A stretch of DNA of 64,000 nucleotides from NCBI GenBank assembly GCA_029717555.1, contig JAMDHS010000002.1, forward strand, positions 124,001 to 188,000, given 5' to 3'. Positions 47,123 to 59,071 of the stretch are shown here, in pieces. Under the pieces are notes generated by a model. It made no database searches and had not been told where the DNA came from. It was given only the letters and a program-made list of their open reading frames with translations. A program made the position numbers and the translations under genes. Origin of the DNA: Peribolospora baueri (Eukaryota; Basidiomycota; Peribolosporomycetes; Peribolosporales; Peribolosporaceae). The stretch's first letter is position 1. Each line of letters opens with the position of its first letter.

Positions 47123-47881
47123 GTTTTCTTCTTTTTTGCTCCCTGTGTTCCTTCGTGCGATCGCTTTGTAGGCTCGCGGCGAGGTGGAGTCCAGTCAGTC
47201 CCGCGAAACGAGGAGAAGCGCTGTCTTATTCCTCATCCTCGAGTCCGCCTTTCGCCTCTCCATCGGCGACACGCATGGGATCGGCGATGCGATGAGTAAT
47301 GTCGGACGAGTCCCGTGGCGTAATTGGATCGAGGTGAGCTGCACGTGAATGAGGAGGGGCACTCTTTTGAGATCGTCAACGCACATGGTCAGATTTTATC
47401 AGGCAATGCGCACCGCCTGCACGACCGAGCTCACCTCTCGCAGCGCCGACCAACACCGACGTTGCAAGTTGAGGAGCAGATGTTTAATTAGATTAGGGAT
47501 TTCGGACCGGAGGCCGTACAAGGCCGTCGCTGCCGCACGAAGCTTCCGCGCCAGGTTATATTTGCGGGGACGAGCCGTCGACGCAAATCTCGCCGGCCCG
47601 CTGATCACCTCCGCCGGCAGCGACGTAAGGGCGCTTGCGGCCAGGGTCCGGGCTCCTCATCCATTGCTGGGCCCAGTGCTGCAGTTGGACTGACCATGCT
47701 CACGCCCGCCAAGATCTCCGAACCTATGGCCCCACATGCGGCGCACGATCCGCCTTACGCTTCGGGTCAGGAGCATGTCCACTGCTAGTCAGGCCAAACA
47801 GAAGTCGCTCCAGTGCGAGTACAAAAGGAACTCCTTATTCTTCTCTCTCTTCTTCTTCTTTCGCAGGCCCATCGCACAAAG
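47123..47881. other. Divergent promoter region, hydrolase / alpha-L-fucosidase
   Basis: 759 bases between start codons. Small frames here have no signature. A pyrimidine-rich run (about 47838-47867) precedes the fucosidase ATG. No TATA box stands out. Confidence 0.5.
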
Positions 47882-50800
47882 ATGAGTTACAAACCCAAAT
47901 TGCTGAACACTTTCCTACTTCTTCTTGCCGGACTGGGCGTACAGCTCGGCCGAGCTCTTCCCAGCCCGAACCAGCTCGAAGAGATCAGACCTGCCGCATT
48001 CTTTGATCCTCGCGCCCACCTTCCCACGAACAATATCGCCAACACGACCTCTTCTCCCCAGCTCCAATTGACGCTCGTCAATTCGACGACGAAATGGCAA
48101 ACTGTCGACGGTAAGGACGCCCAACAGATCCTCGTCTGGATCAACAACACCTTCCCAAGCGTCGCCAGCGATGGATCCGATTCCAGCGGCTGGATCACTG
48201 AGCCGTACACTGTATGGATCGAATCGGATGCCGTCACGACGGTGCAAGCTCCAACGATTCAGCGGTTGCGACCGGGTGATCAAGTACGTCGGTCTCGCAG
48301 TCTCGAGGTACACACGAGCGGAATTGGCGACGACAGCTCTCACGTTTTCGCTTTTTCTGCTCTTTGTCCTGCCCACCGAATGGCAGGCCCGCGTCCAAGT
48401 CGGCGTTACGAACAAGCTGAATGTGATCCCCGGAACCCTGACCAACGGCACCGTGACGGTCAAGGACCCCCTCGGCAAAGTCGTCTTCTCCAACTCCACC
48501 AGTCTCATCGCCGGCATTCCCGAGTACAAGGACACAAACTCCAGCCTCTCTACTCACCAGGCTCCTGATTGGGTGAGTCCTCGAGTGCTGCCACCTGCAA
48601 ATAACAGGATGCAAATACATGGAACGACGTGTCATCGATATGTTTCGACGTTTTCGCTTGTCGCAGTGGGACGGTGCAAAGCTAGGCATCTTCGTACACT
48701 GGGGAGTCTACTGTGAGCGCTCTATTACGACCGCTCGTTCTCCTCCCTCATTGCTAACAAGTCCCTCCCCCTTTAGCCGTTCCTGCATGGTCGCCGTCCG
48801 GGAAGCAGGTATGTAGCGTTGCTTCGTTGACGTCTTTGGAGAAACGAGTTTCACAGTTGCCTTGTTCGGTCTCTTATAACAGTATGCCGAATGGTATGTG
48901 TCAGGGATTTTGCGCACACTTTTGAAGAGGTCTAAATGGGTTTCAGTTCGACCTTACCGGCCCTTCCCTGACGCAGGTGTAAGTCCTCAGTCGAAGTTGA
49001 GATGCACACAGGCGCCGCTAATCTCTTCACTCAATCTTGCCCAAATTCTTAGATTGGGTGAGTGAGAGCTCGTACACAATTTCAAGTACCGTGGGAACCC
49101 ATCTGTTAACACATGATATTGGCTTGGTTTTGAAATAGTACCAACAACATGTACCCAGGTAAGCAGTGACCGACCTTTCCGGTAGACGTTAAGTCTGACG
49201 TCCGAATGCCTAACCCGACGCACCGTACAGCAATGCTTCTTCATGGACCTGGACTTACCATAAAGAGACGGTGAGCATGTTCTACCGTACGAGGCCGTTT
49301 CGGAGCAGCTTCTGTGCGCTGACCTGGCTTCCATGACGAAAATGAAATAGTACGGTGAGCTGTCTCCTTGCAGGTTTCCTCTCAACCGATGAGAACGTGG
49401 CCTGAATCCTCTCATGTTCCATCTTTTTGATCAAGGCGAGAACTTTACGTACGACGACTTCATACCTCAATGGAACACCGACACCTTCAACGCCAGCGAG
49501 CTCCTCAGCACTATCGCGGGATCGGGTTCCAAATACTTTGTCATCGTGACGGTACGCACAAGTTTGTTGGCCTCGGCGTTTTGCCGGTTTTATGCTCGTC
49601 ATCCGTTTCCTGACGTGAGCCTCTTTCCCTTGCTTTGCTGGACTGCTTTAAGAAACACCATGACGGCTTCGCTCTGTTCGACACCAAGAATTCGAGCAAC
49701 AGGAACTCGCTCAAATATGGCCCCAAGTGCGTCCATTCACCCCTTCTCCTCTTCTCTACCCGTCTATCTTCTTTTCCTGCCTTTGCCCCGCTTCCATATT
49801 GACCTCCTGGTCCCTCTACTGCCGGCAATTGTTTTGTTTGCAGGAGGGATCTGGTCGCGGAGATCTTTGCCGCGGCACAGAAGGAGTATCCGGAACTGCA
49901 TCGAGGAGTATGTCGCTTTTTTTTTTTCAGGAACTTTGTCGAAACACCGGAGGCAAGGTCGATCTCACCTTTTCGTCGTGTAACCCTTGCAGACCTACTA
50001 CTCTCTCCCTGAGTGGTGAGAGCGCTCGCCAAGCACAGACTTTGCCGTCGCACCCGTCTCAGCTCACGCTCTCGTTCTTCTCTTTCAGGTACTCTCCCGC
50101 CTACAAGCCTTACGGCTTTATTAGCGAACCGGTGCACACCATCGCCCCCGGTCTCATGAGCGGTTCCGGCTGGCCGGGCGGATATGCTCCTCATGCCTAC
50201 TTCCCAAATCAAACAGAGGGGTATCTTGGTGAGTCAATCTGCCCAGTGCGCTACCCAACTGTATTGTGGAAAACCGCCTCATCATCCGTTCCTTGAACTC
50301 TCAATTTCCGACATCTCTCCTGCAGGCTATGTGGAGGTTGACGACTACTTGACCGATATTATGAAGCCGCACATGGAAACGCTCATGTATGACGAGCGGT
50401 ACCAGACGGAGGTCTTGTGGTGAGCTGGCCAGCGCGAAAATTCAGCGAATGAACTTTCTCAGCGATGACCTCACACCTCGCTTTCACTGTCATCTGTCGC
50501 CCGTCCTTCAGGTGCGACATCGGAGGCGCTACGATCTACGGAGACATTGCTGCCGATTGGTACAACTGGGCCAAAAACCAGTCGAGAGCGGTCACGGTAA
50601 ACAACCGATGTGGCGTTCCCTACAGCGACTACAAGTTGAGTTGATATTCGGCTCGATTTGCCCTGCCTGGCGTTCTAGCGCACGATGAACCTTATACTTG
50701 CACCTTCCCTGCCTTCTCTGCTTGACTACTCAGCACGCCAGAGTACGAGACGCTTAGCTATACCCAGCCGACGCCCTGGGAGAGCACCGAGGGCGCTGAT

Positions 50801-51795
50801 CCTTTCTCTTTTGGATACAATCGGTGCGCTGTTGAGGCAGGTCCTCCATCCGTTCGAGCTTTTGCTCACACAAGCTACTTGTTGCATGATGTAGGAACAC
50901 AACACCTTCCGGCTATCAGAATGCTTCGGTCATCATCCCCAAATTTGTAGAGTGCGTATGATGACCTGCTGTCCCGTCGTGAGCTCTCACCATGCTGACT
51001 CCATGACAAATCGTTGGCCATTTTGGTGAATAGCATCGTGTCCAAGAGTGGGTCTTCTTTATCATCACAACCATAGAACGTTTCGTCTAGTGCCTCGCTT
51101 CCTCCTCATTTGGTTTGCCGTTCTTGTTGCCCTTCATTCCTTTCCGACTATGTTTGCCTGCAGATGGCAACTATCTGCTAGATATTGGTGAGCAGTTTTG
51201 GCTCTCTCTCTATTCTTTTTTTGTAAAAGTGCCGGCTGGCGATTAATTTATCCTCTGCTTTCTTACGCCCTGCCCAACCAGGCCCTCACGCAAATGGCAC
51301 GGTTGTCGCTGAAGAAGTGACCCTCCTCCGTGACCTCGGCACATGGCTCTCCCACTCCGGTGAAGCCATCTACAACTCCTCCTACTGGGGTCCGACGTCT
51401 GAGGACGCGAACCTGCGCTTCACCACCCAGCCAGACGCGTTTTACATCACCTCGCTCGTTCAGCCAGGAGCAACTTTGACCACGAGCATGCCGGTGAGCG
51501 GGGCCGGCGATGGATGCTTCATCGATCAGCTCCGGATCGTGTGGTCCCTTGTTACGTGACGCTGTCATTGACCGCTTCATTGCTTCCAATTCGTACCTCC
51601 TCTGTACCAACACTTACCATCCGATGGAACTAGATCCCCATCCTCAAGGGCGACAAAGTGACCATGCTCGGCGGCACGGGCAAGCCACTGGACTGGTCCA
51701 TGAACGGTGGCAACCTCACCATCTCGGTCGATGTAGAAGAGGTGAAGAAAGTCCAGTGGGCTTGGACTTTCAAGGTCGCTTACGCCCAGGCGTAG
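47882..51795 (+). CDS. Secreted alpha-L-fucosidase, glycoside hydrolase family 29
   Basis: A gene of at least 18 exons, ATG at 47882-47884, stop at 51793-51795. The first 26 residues are a signal peptide (MSYKPKLLNTFLLLLAGLGV, cut near ALPSP). An N-terminal beta-rich region with several N-glycosylation sequons follows. The GH29 barrel starts at WDGAKLGIFVHWGVY and SVPAWSPSGKQ. It includes YAEWYWYQQHVPSNASSW, ENFTYDDFIPQWN, YFVIVTKHHDGFALFD, and VLWCDIGGA, where Asp is the expected nucleophile, then NNRCGVPYSDY. A C-terminal beta domain follows. The enzyme removes alpha-L-fucose from glycans outside the cell. Between 48883 and 49354 the exons are 11, 2, 5, 20, 40 and 4 bases. All joins use GT-AG sites and keep one frame. 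Confidence 0.9.
48977..48978 (+). other. Proposed 2-nt micro-exon (GT) of the fucosidase gene
   Basis: The two bases lie between an acceptor ACGCAG and a perfect donor GTAAGT. Skipping them gives a TGA after YAE; including them, with the next 5-base exon at 49053-49057, restores the conserved EWYWYQQH reading. Flanking introns are 83 and 74 bases. Confidence 0.75.
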
Positions 51796-52165
51796 TAGCG
51801 CGGCCAAGATCTGCCTGCGATCATGGTTTGTGCGTATTCGAGCGAGCACCGATGGCCGTGAGCGTGATAGACGTTCACGTCTAGTTCAGTGGCATGGAGA
51901 TTTGCGCAAGCATTACACATTCCAAGACAAGTGCAAGCAGAGATACAGGAAAAGGAAGACCAGACATGTAGCGGAAGACAACACGTCATGCGCCTACGGC
52001 GGTATGACAAGGATGACATCGATCCCTTATGTATCGCGGCTATTCTTCCTCCACGTAGTTCCTGAATATGACACGACGATGAAAAGCAAAACAGCAATGG
52101 GGGGTGGGGGGGGGGGGAGATGAAGGGAGCAAAGGGGGAAAATTCGAGACGATCAATACCAATTC
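51796..52165. other. Tail-to-tail gap with a G-rich run
   Basis: This holds the 3' flanks of the fucosidase and BAR-SH3 genes. A G-run (52099-52118), broken once by T, could form a G-quadruplex on the + strand. No gene is seen. Confidence 0.55.
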
Positions 52166-54666
52166 TCAGAAAAAAGTTTTGGCGGGCGGGCGGTCAACAA
52201 GAACCGAGACGCACCCAGGAAAAACGCCCTGCGCGCCATTGATCTTGCCAGTCCACCAATCCTCAGAGCTCGGCGTACGCTCGACGAGCTCTATCCGATC
52301 TCCAGCCCTAAAGCTCAAATCGCCTTCTGCCTGTGCTGTGAAGTCGTACAGCGCCTTGACGTACTTGATCCGAGGCGCCGCGCCTGGCTTGGGCTTAAGA
52401 GGGGGAGGTGGGGGAGGTGCTCGTTTCCCTGACACGCTCGAGGCCGTACGAGAAACTCCAGCGCCGGCACTGTACGGAGGTGGAGAAGTGGCCGAGGACG
52501 CGGAGGCGCTAGCGCCGGAGCTGTTCGAGTTTTTCTTTTTGAGAAGGGCGGCTGATGGCGGAAAAGGGGGAGGTAAGGCATTGCCACGACAAAGTGAGTG
52601 AACGTGCGTCATCGTCTGTGAGTCACACGATGAGGTCTCATCCAGACCGAATAGCCGCTCACAAGGCGGCAACCTCTTTTGAATTGTAAGCGCCTCGAGC
52701 TGACTGATAGTATCTCCAAGCTGAGCAGCGTAATTATCCTCCACGGTGCCCGATTGGAGATCGATCTTTCCTTCTGCGAAGACCTGAACTTTTTCCAGCA
52801 CGAGGTAGTAGACATTGAGCCTGGAGAGAGAGATGTAAGGGTGAGCGAGACGGCTGGAGCAAGCAATCACCACTTCCACCATGTCGACATGTTAAGTGCC
52901 ACTCACTGCACGTAGTAAAAGGAGTAGAACAGGGGCGTGATGAACTGCGTGGCGAGGTCGAAAAAGCGCGGGAGCTCTTCTTTCATGATGCCGTTGTAAT
53001 GCTCGTACTCGCTGGCTGCTGCTTCAAAGTCTTGCTCAAGCTAAAATCACGCATGCCATCGAGCAAGGCACACATACGTCCCGAAAAAGAGTAAAATGGA
53101 AAGTGAAGGCAGGTCAATGGTAAGAAAATTGAAGGATCAAAACTGATCGGCGATGTACCTTGAACAAGTTCTGCTCGTCTTTGAGGGATTTCTCCTTTTT
53201 ATCCCGCAGCTTGGTGTACGAGTTGTTGTACCTGTCGTAGTCGATGAGCTAAGATAAAGGTTGACACGAAATGAAGAGAAAGTTAGCGTGAGACCCTTTA
53301 AGCAAGCAGACAACCGAGGCCATGGCCGAGTTCCACGTGGAGCTCCAGATGTTGTCTCCTTCCGAACCATCCACGCACCTTGTGGTCCCTCTTCGTGATC
53401 GTCTTCCGGACCTTCTTCAAAATCTCCTGGAATTCCTTAACAGGTGCCACAATCCTGCTGTCGATCAACTCGATCTCCGGGAGGAGAGTCTCGCGAAGCT
53501 CCTCCATGTGGGTTTGGTATTGCGAGATGTTGACAATGGTATCGGCTGACGAGGGATGCTTCTTCTCCAAACCGTATTCGGAGCCGTGCGGCTGGCTAAA
53601 AATGGGGAGAAGACACGTCGGACTTAGAGGTGCACACCCAGGATTCCGAATAGAAAACCGCATGTACCTTAGCAGGCGCACTCACAAGACCTCGTAGAAA
53701 ACTCGACCGAATTCGGCTCCGGCAGTAAGCATGGCTGGGAATCAAGAGAAGTCGGTGTTGCGTCACGAAAGCGTAAAGGATCAGCCCATAACCTTCGCAC
53801 GACCAATTCGACAACAATCCCAGCTCCACCGCTAATGCTCACAAGAGACATTATCCCGGAAGACGACGGAGTCCTTGAGCAGCTTCTGTGCGTACTGCTC
53901 GATAGCCCCAAACTTGCGGTTGTACTCGTCAAACTCGGCGTCACTGGACTCTGGAGGGCGGGAGAAGACCAGACGAACGTTCGTCAACGGGAAATTCCAA
54001 CCGTTGGTGGATGACAGCAAGGTCATTGCATCCTCCTGATTCGGATCTCCTGCGCACGTGCTGGGTATAGCCGGAAGGCAGTCGCAGATTCAAGACTGGC
54101 CAGCACTCGGCCTCTCGTTCATGCTCCATGATCGTTCCGCACCAAGCTGGGATGCAGTCCAAATCTGACCAGGCCAATCTACTCACTTTGTGACATGCCC
54201 ACCTTGGAGGTGAATATATGCGGCGTCCTGCGGAAGGGAGAAGGCAAATGCCGAAAAGTGTATGCAATAGACACGGTCAAATCCGTCATTCTGCAAGTTC
54301 CACGCAATCCTACGGCTTAGAAGGGGCAACAAGAGGAACCTAAGAGTGCCTATGTCCTCCCAAAGCTCAACCACCACGTTCCCGCATCCTTGTCCAGCCG
54401 CCTCCTTATCGGCACCAACGAATAGCACTCTCAGCCACGTCTTGACCTGACTTCTCATGGCTAACACTTTCCGGGCCACTATCAAGCTCGCGACCGCCTC
54501 TGTGGTAATTCCCTCTTGGAGCCAGAGGCTCGCATGCCCACGACCCTACCATGAGACCGGCTGGTCGCCCTGGTAATCCTTCGACGGTCTCCCGGGGCAG
54601 GATGTAAATACTGAAACATCTGACTACGTCTACGCACCGCTTCATAGCCTTGAGTGTTCCCTTCAT
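52166..54666 (-). CDS. BAR-domain and SH3-domain protein (Rvs167/Hob1, amphiphysin type)
   Basis: Minus-strand gene of about nine exons, ATG at 54664-54666, stop at 52166-52168. It starts MKGTLKAMKR and RTPHIFTSKVGMSQ, the lipid-inserting N-terminal helix. The BAR domain follows: FDEYNRKFGAIEQYAQKLLK, ISQYQTHMEELRETLLPEIE, KTITKRDHK and YEHYNG, through QLEALTIQKRLP. A Pro-rich, Ser/Ala linker leads to a C-terminal SH3 domain, ALYDFTAQAEGDLSFRAGD and WWTGKINGAQGVFPGCVS. These proteins bend membranes at endocytic pits and bind actin factors through SH3. The window also codes AP-2 sigma and a Rab5 exchange factor, but neither is adjacent. Whether this is the Rvs167 or Hob1 orthologue is not decided. 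Confidence 0.88.
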
Positions 54667-55465
54667 CTTGACTTCTTTTTGCTGACTTGCTCAAATGACG
54701 GTGGAACTGCGAGCCGACGATCCAAGTGACGTCGTGGGCGAGGTCGGGGCTAGGCCTTGCCTTGGGGGTCGACCGTAGAGGCGACTTTGCGCGAGGAGGG
54801 TGCGGCTCTTCTCAGCCTTACCTGGCTTGCCGGTCTGGCCTGCTGGATTGGTTTCCGAGTGAGAGGTGGGTAAGAGAGAAGGATGGCGAGAGGATAAGAA
54901 GTGTCGGCCCATCTCCGCCTCGCCTCCGGTTCGGCGGTCGCTCTCGGCTGTGCCCAAGCCTCCGATCGGACTGGGTCACGTGGAGAGCCGCGGTTAGGGT
55001 TACTCGAGCTGGGCCTGTTCGCCGCTCGCCGAGCCCAACTGGATGCTCCACTGTGCTGGCGGCAGCCAGGGGGAAGCGAGTGAATACGCGAGTAGATAAA
55101 ACTGGCGGATTTGTTTCTCAGAGCCATGAGGTAGAGGACATTGGAGATTGTGAACTTGACGATCAATGAGGTGTAGCCTGGAGCACACAGCGAGGCAAGG
55201 TTGCCAGCGTGCGTCGACGCGCCGGCGAGTGGAGGATTTCATCTTGCCGACCGATCACAGCGACAACGGAACCGCTTCGCCGCTCACCACCAAGCCAGCT
55301 CATCGGCGCACATACGCACACATACCTCTTTCTCCCTTCCGCCTTGCTCATCTCTCTCACTGCGGGTCACGAGAACGACGAAGCACACACTCCTTCTTCC
55401 CTTCGCTCTTTCATACCCTCGCTCATCACCGCCATCCAAGGCGGCCACCTCTCGCAACGCGTACC
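54667..55465. other. Divergent promoter region, BAR-SH3 gene / signal-anchored protein
   Basis: 799 bases. It has overlapping small frames on both strands without family signatures and a single TTAGGG-like unit near 54995. No clear promoter element. Confidence 0.5.
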
Positions 55466-56724
55466 ATGGCGCTCGACCTCACTCACGAGATCCTCCTCGG
55501 CCTCTGCTTCTGCCTTGGCCTTGCCCTCTACCTTAAGTCGTACCTTCCCAGCCCATCAGCGGCGGCAGGGGGCGCGGCGGCCGACTCGGATTCCTTGAAG
55601 AGCACAAAGGCGGGCGGCGGAGGTGCAAAGAAGAAGAAAAAAGGCAAGGGGAAGAAGGCGACGTCTGACACGGCGGATGTGGGAGGCGAGCGGGAGGCGC
55701 CTGCGCCCCAGCCGGTCCCGGCGGAGGTACCGGTAGGAAAGAAGAAAAAGGGCAAGAAGTCGGCGACAGGTTCAAAAGCTGGCAATGCCAGCACGGATGA
55801 GGCATCGCAATCGACGCCGGCAGCAGCAGCAGCAGCAGCACAGTCTCCTTCTCCTTCTCCGCCTCCCTCGTTTGCAGCGGCGGCAGCGAAAGCGGCGCCG
55901 CCTTCCGCTTCTGAAGAGCGCACCCAGCAACAGCAGCAGCAGCAACAACAGCATGAACCGCAGCGTCTGTGGCGCCCACAAGAACCAGACCGGGATGCCA
56001 TGGACGACATGATCGACCGAGAGGTGGAGCCCGAGACGAGATGGGCTCGTGTCGTGCGCGTGACGAGGGAAGATGACGACAACTCGGTTGGAAAGGGCGT
56101 TCCTTTGAGTCAGGAGGACAGGGACGCGGGGTGGGAGAGCGTGGGGATTGGGCGGGCGAGTGAGTACGACCGGGCGGCGCGCGGTTCGGCGGCCGTCGTC
56201 AGCCTCTTCTGCTGACGTTTCCCCTTCTCTTTCCCCTTTGTTTCTTCTGCTGCCCCCGCCCGTATCTCGCAAATACAGAATCTCGAACTCAGGTTGCCTC
56301 TAGCCTGAGCGACGCCAAGCCAACCACATCCGCCTATACCTCTCCCAACCCCTTCACCTCCCTCTCCACCAGCACTTCCTCCTCCTCTTCCTCCCCGTCC
56401 CCCTCCCCAGCCCCATCCCAGGCCGCCCGCGCGTCCACAGCTGCGCCGCCGACCAAGAAGCAACGCCAAAACGCGGCACGAGCGGCGCAGAAGAAGGCGG
56501 AGAAGGAGGCTGAGGAGAAGGACAGGCTCGCCAGGCTCGCTGCATATCGGAGGCAGCAGGAACAGGAGAGGATGGCTGCGTCTTATAAGAAAGGTGGTGG
56601 TGGGGCTGCCGGTGCCGGTGGGGCCGGAAAGTGGAGCAGTCGTGGTGAAGGCAGTGGCGGTGGTGGTGGCGGTGGTGGAAGCAGGACCAGCGTTAATCCA
56701 AATGGGGCGTTGGTGTGGGATTGA
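55466..56724 (+). CDS. Signal-anchored, Lys-rich low-complexity protein
   Basis: Two exons, 55466-56159 and 56279-56724, give 379 residues. Residues 8-28 (ILLGLCFCLGLALYLKSYLP) are one hydrophobic helix, a likely signal anchor in the ER or outer mitochondrial membrane. A Lys-rich patch follows (KKKKKGKGKKA), then Ala, Ser, Pro and Gln runs, including nine consecutive Gln near residue 160. A more ordered acidic stretch (AMDDMIDREVEPETRWARVV, then DRDAGWESVG) is the best candidate for a conserved core. The C-terminal half has a charged coiled coil (RQNAARAAQKKAEKEAEEKD) and a Gly-rich tail ending ALVWD. I do not recognise the family. The layout recalls ER-anchored ribosome- or RNA-binding proteins, which is only a guess. 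Confidence 0.65.
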
Positions 56725-57180
56725 CAGCCCTTCATCAGAGGACGGATTCTGGGAAATGCCAGGAGAGAACCTGGATGCATAGGGATGCCGCGTGGAGCCC
56801 AGAGGGCGGGTGGCGCGGCGTGGGAGAAATGCATGCATGCCGGCGGAGGCCATGCGAGTACTCTCTACTCTCTAGGGCAAGTAGCCACTTCATCCTGCAG
56901 ACTGTGTGACCTCGGTAGCCGATTCAACCTCATTCTCAATACCACAATGAGTTTGGTCTGTCTTCGATCGCACGTGTCCCCGTCGGTTCTCCTAATCCAT
57001 CACGAGGACGCACGACGATCGACTCGAGAATGAAGTGACGATGCGGTCTTCCCGTCCTCGTTCTATTCCATTCACCGATCTAAAAGAAGCACGCTAGCCA
57101 AGGAGATAGATGCCTTCTACTTTCCAGAAATCCTATCGATCTGACGGCACCCGGAAAACGCGGCGTAAGCGAAATCTAAA
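56725..57180. other. Tail-to-tail gap
   Basis: 3' flanks of two convergent genes. I see nothing else. Confidence 0.5.
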
Positions 57181-58901
57181 TCAACTCGCCAAGAAGCGGC
57201 CGACGACGTCCATAAATTCGTTCGGCTTCTCGCTCTGCACCCAATGCCCCGTGTCTAGCGTTTCTAGGCGCATGTTTGGGAAAAGGCTTTGGGCGATGGG
57301 GATGTTTTTCCGGTTAAGGTATCTGCGAACGCCGTGGGGGAAGACAGGACGGTGTCAGTCGGCGTTAAGCCGAGGGATCGCATTGCGGCCCGGACGAGCC
57401 CTCGGGGTAAGGAATAAGACACGGCGAGGAAAGACGACTTACTTGCTCCTCTCTCCCTTGAGGAACAGCGTCTTTCCATCCCACGTCTTCGTGACCCCAT
57501 CGTTCCCCTCCTTTCCTTCCGCAGACGCCGGCGGTAGGTATGGAAAGCTGCCGATCTCGGCAAACCCACGGCTGATGATATCGATGGGGATACGCCACGA
57601 GAAGTGCTCGGAGCCGAGCGAGCGCTGGAGGTTTGTCAAGAGGAATTGGCGAACGGAGAGCTCCTGTTGGGGGCGGAAGGAAGGCAAGGCAGAAGCCGGG
57701 TCAGAAAGCAAAACGCGATGCCATGCCGTGAGAGATGGAACCCAGATGGGCGGGTTAAGAAATATACAAGACATTGACAACACCCACACTCTCGTAAGGC
57801 TGAAGACGACGATCCGCCTCCACCCTCGTAGAAACAGGGCGGTCCTGCAAATCGAGCATGCCCTTTACTAACCCCTCGAACTCTGGGGTCAGGCGTCCTC
57901 GAGCAGGGGACATGTCGACCGCGATGAGGTGCGACAACTTTACGCCGGACGTCTCTAACTCTGGTGAAAGGGCCAAGGTGAGAACCGTCTTGCCGCCCCT
58001 GTCCAATCAATTCGTGGAGTCCGTAGATCCCATATGAGTGCTCTGCTCGAGGAAAGCCAGTTTCGCGTACCGACGAACGACAGAAGTGCGAAACCCACAT
58101 CGAGTGTCCCATCAAAGCCACTTCCCTGAGCTCCTTCTCTTTGACGAACCGGAGCACGTCTCGCGCCATGTCAGCGTAGTGCATTCCTTCGATATGCGGC
58201 GAAGTGCCATGGTTTCGGAGGTCCTGTGCGGAGCAGGGAGGAGACGTGCACGCGAAAGTGAGAAAGGGAAAGATTTGTTGAAGCCACTGTGACGGGTGAG
58301 GGAAATGCTTGGGGGAAGCCAAACTGGATCGCTTACGAGCGTGTATACCGGCATGCCGTAATTTGCGGCCATTGCCTTTCCCAGTGACCGCCAATTCTGT
58401 TTGGAGCCACTGTGTGGCGGACGGCATGGACGTCCGAAAGGAACGTACTGTCAGACGCTAGCTGGTCCCCCTTCACACGAACAGCACCAAACTGAGACGG
58501 GAAGGACGCTCACAAAAGACCATGGCAGACTACCAAACTCCCATCCGTATTCACCGTCCTCTTCGCCCCTGCCGGAGGTTGGTAGTGGTCATATGCTAGC
58601 TCCACAGTCTTGCCGGTCGGCGAGGGTGCTTCAGGAGACGCTCCTCCGGTCGTGACAAAGCGGGTCAGAGGCAAGGCTGAAGTTGCAGACACTGAAGGAG
58701 GGAGCTTCGCCCTTGCCGAAGTGCGGGTGCTGTTTGGAAGCCCTGTGGTTCGAGGTGTGGGCGATGGTACGACAATCGACCGGGCGGGACGATGGCATCA
58801 GAGAAACATACGTCGGTCACTCAGAACCGTTCCAAAAACTTGTTGGTCCCAGACTGACCTCTTACGAGCAGACCCTGTCGGGCGACGCCAAGAGCTGCCA
58901 T
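57181..58901 (-). CDS. ABHD11-like mitochondrial alpha/beta hydrolase
   Basis: Minus-strand gene of about seven exons, stop at 57181-57183. It carries LAYDHYQPP, LVVCHGLLGSKQNWRSLGK (oxyanion loop), DLRNHGTSPHIEGMHYADM, ALMGHSMGGKTVLTLAL (nucleophile Ser in GHSMG, split by an intron), LIAVDMSPARG, TLFLKGERSKY and LDTGHWVQSEKPNEF with the catalytic His. These match ABHD11 and yeast Eat1/Imo32. Members are mitochondrial hydrolases or acyltransferases with ester or acetyl-CoA substrates. The start is not certain: the main exon opens without an ATG. An upstream ATG at 58899-58901 gives MAALGVARQGLLVR, a plausible presequence, but only through a weak GTCAGT donor at 58858. It is divergent from AP-2 sigma with only 170 bases between. 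Confidence 0.8.
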
Positions 58902-59071
58902 GTCCGCTGATGCAAGTGACGAACAATTGTTGAAGACGAGTGGAGCGACCTCTCGAGTCCGATTGGCATATAGGCGGCTGCGGAAACGCGGATCGGCGAC
59001 CCCGCACCCAACAGATCGGCGTCCCAGCCGGAGACCACCATCGGCCGGCCCTTCTCGCCGTCACCACCACC

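Noticed and set aside
58510-58692. ABHD11-like start at a GTG codon (58692)
   Set aside because: The G belongs to a good CTTCAG acceptor. A spliced start upstream is more likely than a non-ATG start.
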